Positions 1-6,967 are shown, numbered from the stretch's first letter. The stretch is 21,645 nt of DNA from SZUA-186 sp041552135 (GCA_041552135.1 JBFELL010000030.1:1-21645), one strand, 5' to 3'. Translations and numbers: made by a program. The notes: generated by a model not told the origin, from the sequence alone.

Positions 1-232
1 GCTGTCCCGTTAACCTTGTCTGGATTGTTTGCAACATGCTGCATGAACACCGTTATACAAACCATCCTGACCCGCAGGACATGAATAGGGGTCACTGCAT
101 GATGAACAGGGCGTTCCTTCTCCCTGCGGGAGAAGGGCAGGATGAGGGGATGTAAAATCAGACAGTTGGCGTTTATTTATCCCCTCTCCCCAACCCTCTC
201 CCGAAGGGAGAGGGAGTTAACGGGACAGCAGT
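1..232 (+). repeat. MITE-like element, short copy (cut at its left tip by the window edge)
   Basis: The segment starts with GCTGTCCCGTTAAC and ends with the reverse complement, GTTAACGGGACAGCAGT (216-232), so it has terminal inverted repeats of about 17 bp; the outermost three bases on the left fall outside the window. The interior shares long blocks, in inverse orientation, with 18711-19232: the block next to the left tip (about 15-42), the block around 50-135, and the block with the CCCTCTCC-rich hairpin (about 145-215). There is no open reading frame of note. This behaves like a non-autonomous mobile or dispersed repeat. The family is not identified. Confidence 0.75.
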
Positions 233-330
233 GAGCAATAACGGGTATTGCTATTTGCTGCTATCTGGAAATGAGACCGGTTTTCAATGAGGCAAAAGAC
301 AAGACCTGACCCTTTAATCACTTCTTTTAA
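233..330. other. Gene-free flank of the repeat element
   Basis: No convincing coding sequence or RNA gene is visible. The decamer TTTAATCACT occurs twice, at 313-322 and 326-335, a 13-bp period that could be a short slippage duplication. The text just before it (about 300-314) resembles short sequences that often flank REP-associated transposase genes, but this is only a memory-based impression and no transposase is present. Confidence 0.35.
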
Positions 331-606
331 TCACTATGTTTTCATGAGTTGTGGCGACACCCCGACTTCAATATCCTGATTTCGAACACCTATGACCATT
401 TCGTGAATATGCTTTACACGGACCCGGACGGTTGGCGGTTGTCCCCTGCCCATCTTGCCTTGGCTGACGAATCAATAATTAATAAACAAGAGCAAATGCG
501 ATTTGCAGGTTTTGCTCCCGAGCCGTATGAACGGTTGGGTGCGAAGTTAGCTTATCTATGTCAGGGTCAGATAGATGGTAGCCGACATGGCTGGTCTGCA
601 GGATGA
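331..606 (+). pseudogene. Possible gene remnant, unrecognised
   Basis: An open frame follows a stop at 328-330 and runs to 606. The first usable start is a TTG at 349, giving 85 residues. The translation has a balanced, protein-like composition (for example FNILISNTYDHFV near the start and EPYERLGAKLAYLC further on) but no motif that I recognise. No Shine-Dalgarno sequence precedes the TTG. It overlaps on the opposite strand a second short frame at 479-784, so both cannot be intact genes. I read it as debris of a disrupted gene or as chance. Function unknown. Confidence 0.2.
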
Positions 607-784
607 GGGGGTAACCCTGCTTCTCGTCCGAGCAGAAGGCGCGCGCCGGCATGATCTTTCCGGGGGTGTAATCCAGTGAACGGCACAGGTTGTAGAGGCG
701 CGGCACGAAGTCGCCGTATCGCATGACGCCGTGATGGCTGAACGGCGGGATCAGCATTTTGCAGCGGGGGTTGTAACTGAACAT
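479..784 (-). pseudogene. Truncated gene divergent from cbbR
   Basis: The frame begins with ATG at 784, with GGAG five bases upstream on the minus strand, a good ribosome site for a start. The first ~70 residues (containing IPPFSHHGVMRYGDF, PGKIMPARAFCSDE and QTSHVGY) read like a conserved, Cys/His-containing protein. The last ~30 residues look unrelated, and the frame ends at 479 after 101 residues. This suggests a real N-terminus whose body was lost or internally deleted. It lies back to back with cbbR, and LysR regulators often control their divergent neighbour, so the intact ancestor may have belonged to carbon metabolism. That is inference only; the family is not identified. It could also be an intact small protein. 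Confidence 0.4.
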
Positions 785-908
785 AGGTACTCCGGCACAC
801 CAGGGGGGGCGAAATCATCCTGTGCGCCAGAGGCGAATGCAAGTATTGGTCAGGGCTGGTGTTGCGGGCCCCGGCCGCCACGGGACTGGACAGTCGGGGT
901 CGCGTGGT

Positions 909-946
909 TTATAAGTTATTCTTTGGAATATACCTTTATCTATAAG
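909..946. promoter_or_regulatory. AT-rich cbbR promoter/operator candidate
   Basis: Just before the cbbR ATG lies an AT-rich island in otherwise GC-rich DNA. The hexamer TATAAG occurs at 910-915 and again at 941-946, exactly 31 bp apart, about three helical turns. The second copy also matches a -10 element (five of six with TATAAT) 10 bases from the start codon. LysR regulators commonly autoregulate from AT-rich sites with a T-N11-A core in the divergent intergenic region. No good -35 hexamer is seen at the right distance. Confidence 0.35.
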
Positions 947-955
947 CTTCCCTTA

Positions 956-1873
956 ATGAATATCACGCTGCGCCAGCTCAAGATCTTCGATGCGGTCGCC
1001 CGCCATCTGAGCTTCACCAAGGCGTCAGACGAGCTGCACCTTACCCAGCCCGCGGTGTCTATGCAGATCAAACAGCTCGAGCAGGAGGTGGGGGTGCCCC
1101 TGTTCGAGCAGGTGGGCAAGCGCATCTATCTCACCAAGGCCGGTGACGAGCTGCAGCACTACGGCCGTTCGATCGGCCAGCTGCTCAGCGAGGCGGAGCA
1201 GGTGTTCGAGGAGATCAAGGGACTGCAGCGTGGGCACGTGTGCATCACCGTCGCCAGCACCGCCAACTATTTCGTGCCGCGGCTGTGGGCGGCCTTCCGC
1301 ATGCGTCACCCGGGCGTCAGCGTGAGTCTGGACGTCACCAACCGGGAAGGTCTGATCCGTGCGCTGGCCACCAATGAAACCGACCTGGTCATCATGGGGC
1401 TGCCGCCGGAAGACATGGATCTCGTCGCACAGAGCTTCATGCCGAATCCACTGGTGGTGATCGCACCACCGACCCACCCGCTTTGCAGGGCGCGGGACAT
1501 CCCGCTGCAGCGGCTGAAAGGTGAAACCTTTCTGGTGCGCGAGCAGGGGTCGGGAACGCGTTCGCTGATGGAGCGTGTGTTCGCCGAGAAAGGACTTGAT
1601 CCCGCCACGCCCATCGAGATGAGCAGCACCGAGGCCCTCAAACAGGGTGTCGAGGCCGGACTCGGACTGGCACTCCTGTCAATGCATACACTGGACATGG
1701 AGCTTGCGTTGAAACGACTGGTGGTGCTGGACGTGCAGGGCTTTCCGGTGCTGCGCGACTGGTATATCGTGCATCGCGCCGGCAAGCGCCTGTCGGTGCT
1801 CGCCCAGGCCTTCAAGGATTTTATCCTGAACGAATCGAAAAGCCTGGTGACCGTTCCCTCTCCCACAGGATGA
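956..1873 (+). CDS. cbbR: LysR-family transcriptional regulator, CbbR type
   Basis: A 305-residue LysR-type regulator, the usual size for the family. The N-terminal winged helix-turn-helix starts MNITLRQLKIFDAVAR and contains the classic SFTKASDELHLTQPAVSMQIKQLE recognition region (about residues 19-42). The effector-binding domain follows from about residue 90, with the CbbR-like segments STANYFVPRLW, LVIMGLPPE, NPLVVIAPP and REQGSGTR. CbbR proteins activate Calvin-cycle (cbb) operons in response to metabolites; no cbb enzyme gene is in this window. The ATG at 956 is chosen because the helix-turn-helix starts there; the frame is open further upstream (to 731), but that part is not LysR-like. 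No Shine-Dalgarno sequence precedes the ATG. The next gene starts 7 bases after the stop, so the two are probably co-transcribed. A different LysR subfamily target cannot be excluded. Confidence 0.85.
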   Translation: MNITLRQLKIFDAVARHLSFTKASDELHLTQPAVSMQIKQLEQEVGVPLFEQVGKRIYLTKAGDELQHYGRSIGQLLSEAEQVFEEIKGLQRGHVCITVASTANYFVPRLWAAFRMRHPGVSVSLDVTNREGLIRALATNETDLVIMGLPPEDMDLVAQSFMPNPLVVIAPPTHPLCRARDIPLQRLKGETFLVREQGSGTRSLMERVFAEKGLDPATPIEMSSTEALKQGVEAGLGLALLSMHTLDMELALKRLVVLDVQGFPVLRDWYIVHRAGKRLSVLAQAFKDFILNESKSLVTVPSPTG

Positions 1874-1880
1874 AACCTTG

Positions 1881-2834
1881 ATGAAAGCGACAGAGTCGGA
1901 CAGCAACACCACCGTCGATGTCGCTGTCGGCGTTGTCACCCACGGGGACGGCCGTGTACTGCTGGCGGAACGTCCGCAAGGCAAACCGTCGGCAGGCTAC
2001 TGGGAATTTCCCGGTGGCAAATTCGAAAGCAACGAGAGTCCACGCGAGGCGCTGGCGCGTGAGTTGCACGAAGAACTGGGTGTGGAACTGGATGCCGCCT
2101 ACCCCTGGATCACGCGCATCCACCGCTATCCGCACATGACCGTGCGGCTGCATATCTACCGGGTGTTGCGCTGGCACGGCGAGCCACATGGCCGGGAAAG
2201 CCAGCGACTGTCATGGGAAGATCCGCACGCCGTCGGCGTCGCACCGCTATTACCGGCCAATCATGACATCCTGCAGGCACTGACCCTGCCCCGGGTATAT
2301 GCCATTACGCAGACCTCAAAATACGGGCTCTCCGGATTCATGGAGCGTCTCGGCCTCGCACTGGATAACGGTGTGCGCCTGATACAGGTGCGTGAACCCG
2401 CCATGTCCCCGCCGGAACTGGCGCAGTTTGCCCGGCAGGTTGTTTCCCTGGCCCACCGCTACGGTGCGCAGGTGCTGGTCAATGCGGATGTGGCGGTGGC
2501 CAGGGACGCTGGTGCCGATGGTGTACACCTGCAGACGGCACAGTTGCTGCAATACCGTACCCGGCCGGATACCCGGCTCCTGGCGGCCTCCTGTCACAAC
2601 CGCCAGGAGCTGCAACACGCAGCCGAACTGGGCGTTGACTTCGCCGTACTGTCGCCGGTGCTGCCAACACAGAGTCATCCCGGTGCGGCGACACTCGGTT
2701 GGGAACAGTTCGCGGGATTGTGTCTCGACATGCCCATGCCGGTATATGCCCTGGGCGGCATGCGTACCGACATGCTACACACGGCGATGCGGCACAGCGC
2801 CCACGGCGTGGCCCTGCTCAGCGGGATCTGGTAG
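1881..2834 (+). CDS. mutT: MutT-type Nudix hydrolase fused to ThiE/TenI-like domain
   Basis: A 317-residue two-domain protein. Residues ~12-130 are a MutT Nudix domain: the WEFPGGK signature at 41-47 is followed by a perfect Nudix box (G46-x5-E-x7-REL-x-EELGV, ending at 68). MutT removes 8-oxo-dGTP from the nucleotide pool, preventing transversions. Residues ~138-317 resemble thiamine-phosphate synthase (QVRE at 169-172, DGVHL at 213-217, the SP-x5-SHPG segment, a final ALGG). The expected K after QVRE is P173, the Mg-binding D after N201 is A202, and the GQ-E/D-D loop is QTAQ, so this half is more TenI-like and probably not a normal synthase. This fusion is common in gammaproteobacteria. ATG at 1881 is preferred over the adjacent TTG at 1878; AGGA lies at 1867-1870. 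Confidence 0.88.
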   Translation: MKATESDSNTTVDVAVGVVTHGDGRVLLAERPQGKPSAGYWEFPGGKFESNESPREALARELHEELGVELDAAYPWITRIHRYPHMTVRLHIYRVLRWHGEPHGRESQRLSWEDPHAVGVAPLLPANHDILQALTLPRVYAITQTSKYGLSGFMERLGLALDNGVRLIQVREPAMSPPELAQFARQVVSLAHRYGAQVLVNADVAVARDAGADGVHLQTAQLLQYRTRPDTRLLAASCHNRQELQHAAELGVDFAVLSPVLPTQSHPGAATLGWEQFAGLCLDMPMPVYALGGMRTDMLHTAMRHSAHGVALLSGIW

Positions 2835-2839
2835 CTGGA

Positions 2840-2861
2840 AGCTGGTTGCCGGCAACTAGCT
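2840..2861. terminator. 22-bp palindrome between convergent mutT and fur
   Basis: AGCTGGTTGCC followed directly by GGCAACTAGCT forms an almost perfect 22-bp palindrome with one mismatch. It lies between the mutT stop (2832-2834) and the fur stop (2856-2858), overlapping the latter. The position suits a bidirectional terminator, but there is no U-run on either side and the hairpin loop would be very small, so it could equally be a protein-binding site. Confidence 0.3.
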
Positions 2862-3269
2862 GACGCGGCAGTCCGGGCAGATGCCGTACATGGTCAGGCT
2901 GTGGTCGGTCAGTTCATAACCGAGCTTATCGGAAATCGCCTGCTGTCGCTGCTCGATGGTTTCATCGACGAACTCGTCGACCCGGCCGCACTTCACGCAC
3001 AGGATGTGATCGTGATGCGAACCCTCGTTGAGCTCGAAAACCGAATGCCCTTCCTCGAAGTGATGCCGCTTGACCAGGCCGGCCGCCTCGAACTGTGTCA
3101 GCACGCGGTACACCGTCGCCAGGCCAATATCCTCACCGGAATCCAGCAGCGCCTTGTAGACATCCTCGGCGCTCTGATGACGGCTGGCACTGGCCTCGAG
3201 GATATCGAGTATCTTCATGCGCGGTAGCGTAACCTTCAGCCCGGCCTTGCGTAACTCACTGGATTCCAA
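2856..3269 (-). CDS. fur: Ferric uptake regulator Fur
   Basis: A 137-residue Fur repressor if translated from the TTG at 3269, which matches usual Fur length and N-terminus (start, ~8 residues, then KAGLKVTLPRMKIL). The TTG is preceded by AGGAG with 8-base spacing. A longer frame begins at an ATG at 3317 but adds 16 residues unlike Fur. Visible features are the winged-helix DNA-binding domain (HQSAEDVYK, GLATVYRVLTQFE), the His-rich metal region GSHHDHILC, and two CxxC pairs, CVKC and C-terminal CPDC, for structural zinc. Fur with Fe2+ represses iron-uptake genes. It is divergent from bamE, a frequent arrangement in gammaproteobacteria. Confidence 0.93.
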   Translation of the reverse strand: MESSELRKAGLKVTLPRMKILDILEASASRHQSAEDVYKALLDSGEDIGLATVYRVLTQFEAAGLVKRHHFEEGHSVFELNEGSHHDHILCVKCGRVDEFVDETIEQRQQAISDKLGYELTDHSLTMYGICPDCRVS

Positions 3270-3288
3270 GGTTTCCTCTCCTTTTCTG

Positions 3289-3317
3289 CTGCCACGTACA
3301 TGGAGTTGGGGTATCAT
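3289..3317 (+). promoter_or_regulatory. Candidate sigma70 promoter for bamE
   Basis: CTGCCA (3289-3294, four of six with TTGACA), 17 bases, then TATCAT (3312-3317, five of six with TATAAT). Transcription would begin near 3324, about 30 bases before the bamE ATG at 3356. It overlaps the upstream extension of the fur frame, which further argues against the 3317 start for fur. Confidence 0.35.
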
Positions 3318-3355
3318 GCGACCGGGTCACTCAACGCGAACCGGTCTGACTGCGG

Positions 3356-3817
3356 ATGAAAAAGCTTCTCATTATTATCACCTGCTTGGCAAGCCTGATC
3401 CTCGCCGGCTGCTCGGAACGTTTTCACATCGTGCACAAGATCGATGTCCAGCAGGGCAACGTCGTCACCCAGGACAGGGTCGACCAGCTCGAGCCGGGCA
3501 TGACCCGCAACCAGGTCCAGTACATCATGGGTTCACCGATCGTGGTCGACGTCTTTCACCAGGGACGCTGGGACTACCTGTACGTCATGAAGCCCGGCTA
3601 CGGCGATGTCCGGCAGGAGCGGGTCACGGTGCATTTCGAGGGGGATTCACTGGACCACGTCACCGGCACCATGCTGCCATCCGCGGCCGGCCCCGACCCC
3701 GAGGCCACCCGCCAGGTCAGCGTCGTGGTCCCGCCACAGGAACGCATACCGCCGGGCATTTTCAACAAGATCTGGCACTATCTCACCTTCCGCAAGCCCG
3801 ACGAAGACAGCTACTAG
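3356..3817 (+). CDS. bamE: Outer-membrane protein assembly factor BamE
   Basis: A 153-residue lipoprotein. The signal peptide MKKLLIIITCLASLILAGC ends in a lipobox with the lipidated Cys at residue 19. The SmpA/OmlA domain follows, with the diagnostic QLEPGMTRNQVQYIMGSP stretch and FHQGRWDYLY. BamE is an accessory lipoprotein of the Bam complex, which inserts beta-barrel proteins into the outer membrane. The C-terminal ~45 residues, after the SmpA/OmlA fold, are longer than in E. coli and Pro-rich. The ribosome site is weak. Synteny with fur on one side and ratB/ratA/smpB beyond supports the call. Confidence 0.93.
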   Translation: MKKLLIIITCLASLILAGCSERFHIVHKIDVQQGNVVTQDRVDQLEPGMTRNQVQYIMGSPIVVDVFHQGRWDYLYVMKPGYGDVRQERVTVHFEGDSLDHVTGTMLPSAAGPDPEATRQVSVVVPPQERIPPGIFNKIWHYLTFRKPDEDSY

Positions 3818-3951
3818 ACCGGCAGAAAGAACAAAAAAACAATCTCACCGCCAAGACGCAGAGGGCGCCGAGAAAATCCGAAAAGAAACCGCAAAGGCGC
3901 AAAGGACGCAAGGATATTAAAGAGGGAAGAACCCGATCTGCCGGACTGCAG

Positions 3952-3984
3952 GTCGGGTTAGGCGCGTTGGCGCCGTAACCCGAC
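3952..3984. repeat. GTCGGGTTA-type hairpin, first unit
   Basis: GTCGGGTTA-GGCGC-GTTG-GCGCC-G-TAACCCGAC folds into a long GC-rich stem with a four-base loop. This motif belongs to a widespread dispersed palindromic repeat in proteobacteria, usually found between genes. Confidence 0.7.
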
Positions 3985-4001
3985 ATGATACACCCCGGAA
4001 C

Positions 4002-4031
4002 GTCGGGTTACGCCCTTCGGGCTAACCCGAC
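4002..4031. repeat. GTCGGGTTA-type hairpin, second unit
   Basis: GTCGGGTTA, then CGCCC-TTC-GGGC, then TAACCCGAC forms a second stem using the same arms as the unit at 3952-3984 but with a different inner stem and a short loop. The two units form a pair separated by 17 bases. Confidence 0.7.
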
Positions 4032-4109
4032 CTACAGTTCAACATGAAAGACCGGTTTTTATAATTCTATTTCTTTGCGTCTCTGCGGTGAAAAACCTTA
4101 CCATCCGCC

Positions 4110-4433
4110 CTACCCCGACTGGCTCCCTGCCCCCTTCTTCGTCGCCTTGCCCAGTGCCGCGCGCTGTTTCCTCACTTCCTTCGGATCGGCGATCAGCGGC
4201 CGGTAGATCTCGACCCGGTCGCCGTCCAGCAGGGTGTCATGCAGTTTGCCGAGCTTGCCGAAGACACCCACCTTGTTGCTGGCCAGGTCGATATCCGGGA
4301 ACTGCTCCAGCATGCCAGAGGCGCGGATCGCCCGCTCCAGCGTGGCACCGGCCTCGATCTCGACAACCAGGATGAGCTGCCGCTCCGGCCGTGCATGTGC
4401 GACCTCGACGGTGATGGTGTCAGCGCGGCCCAT
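4110..4433 (-). CDS. ratB: RnfH/RatB family ubiquitin-like protein
   Basis: A 107-residue protein from ATG at 4433 (MGRADTITVEVAHARPERQ). It has the RnfH-family beta-grasp signature: a basic VEVAHARPERQ strand, GATLERAIRASGML, FPDIDL, KVGVFGKLGKL and DGDRVEIYRPLIADPKEVRKQRA at the C-terminus. In E. coli the homologue (RatB/YfjF) is encoded with ratA next to bamE and smpB; its molecular role is unclear. It overlaps the ratA 3' end by 14 bases, so the pair is surely translated from one mRNA. The frame is open further upstream, but that part is Ser/Arg-rich and runs over ratA. Confidence 0.9.
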   Translation of the reverse strand: MGRADTITVEVAHARPERQLILVVEIEAGATLERAIRASGMLEQFPDIDLASNKVGVFGKLGKLHDTLLDGDRVEIYRPLIADPKEVRKQRAALGKATKKGAGSQSG

Positions 4434-4857
4434 AGATCTCGACCACACGCTGCTGGAACGAATCGACCAGCGTATTGGCAATCTGGTTGAACACCGGCCC
4501 GACCACCATGCCGACCATGCGGCTGGAGAAGTCATACTCGATGAACAGCGAGATCTTGCAGCCGGCATCGCCCAATGGGTCGAACTGCCAGCAACCATGC
4601 AGTGAACTGAATGGCCCCTCGACCAGTTGCATCTCGATCATCTTGTTGACCTGGTGATAGTTGCGGGTAGTAAACGAACGGCTCAGGCCGCTGACCGCAA
4701 AACCGATACTGGCGCGTATCTCGTCATGTTCGTGCGACAGCACCCTGGCCTCCGTGCACCAGGGCAGGAACTCCGGATAGGATTCGATATCACTGACCAG
4801 CGCAAACATTTCCCTGGTTGTGTAGGGAACCAGCGCCGAGCGGTTTACTTTTTCCAC
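4420..4857 (-). CDS. ratA: RatA, START-domain (Coq10-like) protein
   Basis: A 145-residue START/polyketide-cyclase-like protein beginning with GTG at 4857 (MEKVNRSALVPYTTREMFALV). The usual family pattern is visible: DIESYPEFLPWC, the central GPFSSLHGCWQF and the C-terminal helix FNQIANTLVDSFQQRVVEIYG. Homologues are RatA/YfjG in bacteria and Coq10 in mitochondria, which bind ubiquinone-like lipids. E. coli RatA has been reported as an inhibitor of 70S ribosome assembly; which role applies here is unknown. AGGTAAG lies 6 bases upstream of the GTG. It is 28 bases downstream of the transporter gene on the same strand, forming a transporter-ratA-ratB operon. Confidence 0.9.
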   Translation of the reverse strand: MEKVNRSALVPYTTREMFALVSDIESYPEFLPWCTEARVLSHEHDEIRASIGFAVSGLSRSFTTRNYHQVNKMIEMQLVEGPFSSLHGCWQFDPLGDAGCKISLFIEYDFSSRMVGMVVGPVFNQIANTLVDSFQQRVVEIYGPR

Positions 4858-4885
4858 GTGAGCTTACCTGCAGCAGCCGGCAGTA

Positions 4886-6268
4886 TCAGAAAATTTCGAT
4901 GGCGTGCAGGAACACGATCATGACGGCGACCGGCGTGATGTAGCGCACCAGCACACGCCACAGCCTGTAGAAAATGCCATCGCCCATGGCCAGTTCCTCG
5001 ACACTGGACTCGCGCCGCATCTGCCAGGCCGCAAACACGGCGATCAGCAGACCGCCCAGCGGCAGCATGATGTTGGCCGTCAGGTAATCCAGCAGGTCGA
5101 AGACGGTGTATTCCCTGAACACCGGGATCATGTGCAGCGGCTTGAAGTCCGCCCAGATATTGAAGGAGAAGACGGTCAGCAGGCCAAAGGCCCAGGTGAC
5201 GATACCGGCCACGCCGGCGGCATAGATGCGGCTCATGCCATGATTCTCCACCAGCCAGGCAACCGCCGGCTCGATCAGCGAGATACCCGAGGTCCAGGCG
5301 GCGAACACCAGCAGCACGAAGAACAGCATGCCGAAGAAGGCACCGCCGTCCATGTGACCGAAGGCAATCGGCAGGGTCTGGAAGATCAGCCCCGGCCCGG
5401 CGCCCGGCTCCAGGCCATTGGCGAAGACGATCGGGAAAATGGCCATGCCCGCCAGCAGTGCCACGGTGGTGTCCATGAGGGACACGGTGACGGAGGTCTT
5501 GGCGATGGACGCATTGTCCGGCAGGTAGGAGCCGTACACCATGATCGCACCCATGCCGAGGCTGAGGGTAAAGAAGGCATGTCCCATGGCGATCAGCACA
5601 CCGTTGGCGGTTATGGCACCGAAGTCCGGCGTGAAGAGAAACTCCAGCCCCTGCTGGAAGGCGTTCGTGTTCCAGGCATAACCGACCAGCACCAGCAGCA
5701 GCACGAACAGCGCCGGCATCAGCAACCGCACCGCCTTCTCCAGGCCGCTGCGCACGCCGCGCCCCACGATGATCATGGTCATCACCATGAAGATGGTATG
5801 CCACGCCAGCAGTCGCTCCGGCTCATCGACCAGGTTGGAGAAGATACTTTGCACGCCATCGGCCGTCAGGCCGGTGAACAGGCCGCTGCCGGCACGAAAC
5901 ACGTAGGCCAGCGCCCAGCCGGCGATGACACTGTAGTAGGAAAGGATCAGAAAGCCCGCCAGTACACCGGCCCAGCCCAGCCAGCGCCAGTTCGGGCTGA
6001 CCTTTTCCTCGTAGGCCAGCGTGCGCATGGTGTTGATCGGACTCTGCCGTCCACGCCGGCCCAGCATCACCTCGGCCATCATGATCGGGATGCCGATGAC
6101 GCCGATGCAAACCAGATACACCAGCACGAAGGCACCGCCGCCGTTCTCTCCCGCGATGTACGGGAACTTCCAGATATTGCCCAGACCCACGGCGGAGCCC
6201 GTGGCAGCGAGGATAAATGCCAGGCGATTGGACCACTGACCGTGTATCGAGGTGCGTTCGGTTGGCAT
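4886..6268 (-). CDS. Sodium-dependent transporter, NSS (SLC6) family
   Basis: A 460-residue membrane protein with 11-12 hydrophobic helices and the LeuT fold. Helix 1 carries GSAVGLGNIWKFPY (residues 24-37), where A26 and N31 match LeuT sodium-site residues A22 and N27; GENGGGAFVLVY, VMLGRRGRQSP and the helix 6 region ALGMGAIMVYGSYL-like segment (SLGMGAIMVYGSYLP) follow. Such proteins import amino acids or related amines with Na+; the substrate cannot be predicted. The ATG at 6268 is preceded by AAGGA with 8-base spacing. It is divergent from smpB and upstream of ratA, so it interrupts the bamE-ratB-ratA-smpB order known in E. coli. Confidence 0.9.
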   Translation of the reverse strand: MPTERTSIHGQWSNRLAFILAATGSAVGLGNIWKFPYIAGENGGGAFVLVYLVCIGVIGIPIMMAEVMLGRRGRQSPINTMRTLAYEEKVSPNWRWLGWAGVLAGFLILSYYSVIAGWALAYVFRAGSGLFTGLTADGVQSIFSNLVDEPERLLAWHTIFMVMTMIIVGRGVRSGLEKAVRLLMPALFVLLLVLVGYAWNTNAFQQGLEFLFTPDFGAITANGVLIAMGHAFFTLSLGMGAIMVYGSYLPDNASIAKTSVTVSLMDTTVALLAGMAIFPIVFANGLEPGAGPGLIFQTLPIAFGHMDGGAFFGMLFFVLLVFAAWTSGISLIEPAVAWLVENHGMSRIYAAGVAGIVTWAFGLLTVFSFNIWADFKPLHMIPVFREYTVFDLLDYLTANIMLPLGGLLIAVFAAWQMRRESSVEELAMGDGIFYRLWRVLVRYITPVAVMIVFLHAIEIF

Positions 6269-6362
6269 ATGCGGTTCCTTGATTGGGCGGCACCCGGATT
6301 GTCCGTGAAATGAGGCCGGGTCTCAACTCGACTTCCGCCCGGACGGGCAACAGCGGCATTGA

Positions 6363-6368
6363 TATACT
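6363..6368 (+). promoter_or_regulatory. -10-like element immediately before smpB
   Basis: TATACT matches five of six bases of TATAAT and ends only 6 bases before the smpB ATG at 6375. No clear -35 hexamer is at the right distance, and no Shine-Dalgarno sequence is present between it and the start. If used, the transcript would be nearly leaderless. Confidence 0.25.
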
Positions 6369-6374
6369 GCACAT

Positions 6375-6854
6375 ATGGCAAGCAGGAAATCAAAACCGAA
6401 GAATTCCGGGAGCACGATCGCGCTCAACAAAAAGGCCCGTCACGATTATTTCATCGAGGAGCGTTTCGAGGCCGGCCTGGCGCTGGAAGGCTGGGAGGTC
6501 AAGAGCCTGCGCGAGGGCCGTGTGCAGATCGCCGAGAGTTACATCCTGGTGAAGGACGGCGAGGCCTGGCTGCTGGGCTGCCTGATCACACCGCTGATCA
6601 GCACTTCCACCCACAAGGTCGCGGACCCTACCCGCACCCGCAAGCTGCTGCTGCATCGCCGTGAACTGGACAAACTGATCGGTGCCGTCGAGCGCAAGGG
6701 TTACACGCTGGTGCCGCTTGCCATGTACTGGAAACGGGGGCGCGCAAAACTGGAGATCGCCCTGGCGCGCGGCAAGCAGCGCCATGACAAGCGCGCGACG
6801 GAAAAGGCCCGCGACTGGCAGCGAGAGAAAGGCCGGATCATGCGCGGGCGCTGA
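6375..6854 (+). CDS. smpB: SsrA-binding protein SmpB
   Basis: A 159-residue SmpB, the normal length. The typical N-terminus leads into STIALNKKARHDYFIEE, then LEGWEVKSLREGR, the ESYILVKDGEAWLLG strand, and the Lys/Arg-rich C-terminal tail (DKRATEKARDWQREKGRIMRGR region) that enters the ribosomal decoding centre. SmpB with tmRNA (ssrA) rescues stalled ribosomes. No Shine-Dalgarno sequence precedes the ATG, yet the N-terminus agrees with the family, so the start is firm. No ssrA gene follows within the 113 bases before the next gene. Confidence 0.96.
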   Translation: MASRKSKPKNSGSTIALNKKARHDYFIEERFEAGLALEGWEVKSLREGRVQIAESYILVKDGEAWLLGCLITPLISTSTHKVADPTRTRKLLLHRRELDKLIGAVERKGYTLVPLAMYWKRGRAKLEIALARGKQRHDKRATEKARDWQREKGRIMRGR

Positions 6855-6967
6855 CCGGTTCCCGTGCCCGCCGTGCAAACCCGCAACCGGGCCGCCTGTC
6901 TGATGATAAAATCGGCCACAGTTGATTCCCTGCCACCACGCTAACGACGAGTCCGGGAGTGTCTCGA

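Larger units (their letters stand above)
3845..4092. repeat. Nested dispersed repeat island between bamE and ratB
   Basis: The stretch between the convergent bamE and ratB stops is almost entirely repeat. Its outer arms, TCACCGCCAAGACGCAGAG (3845-3863) and CTTTGCGTCTCTGCGGTGAA (4073-4092), are imperfect inverted repeats of the type '...CGCAAAGACGCAGAG...' that is scattered in many proteobacterial genomes. A third related piece (CGCAAAGGCGCAAAGGACGC) lies at about 3890-3910. Two strong hairpins sit inside (3952-3984 and 4002-4031). No gene is present. The hairpins could also terminate transcription from both sides. Confidence 0.7.

Noticed and set aside
3217..3978. 253-codon plus-strand frame crossing fur and bamE
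   Set aside because: It overlaps two well-identified genes and its translation is Arg/Pro/Gly-rich with no motif.
4904..6313. Long 469-codon open frame on the plus strand
   Set aside because: It is exactly antisense to the NSS transporter and its translation is a low-complexity His/Gln/Gly-rich string, the usual antisense shadow of a GC-rich membrane-protein gene.
6855..6967. ssrA (tmRNA) next to smpB
   Set aside because: The 113-base gap is too short and has no tRNA-like ends or tag-peptide sequence.
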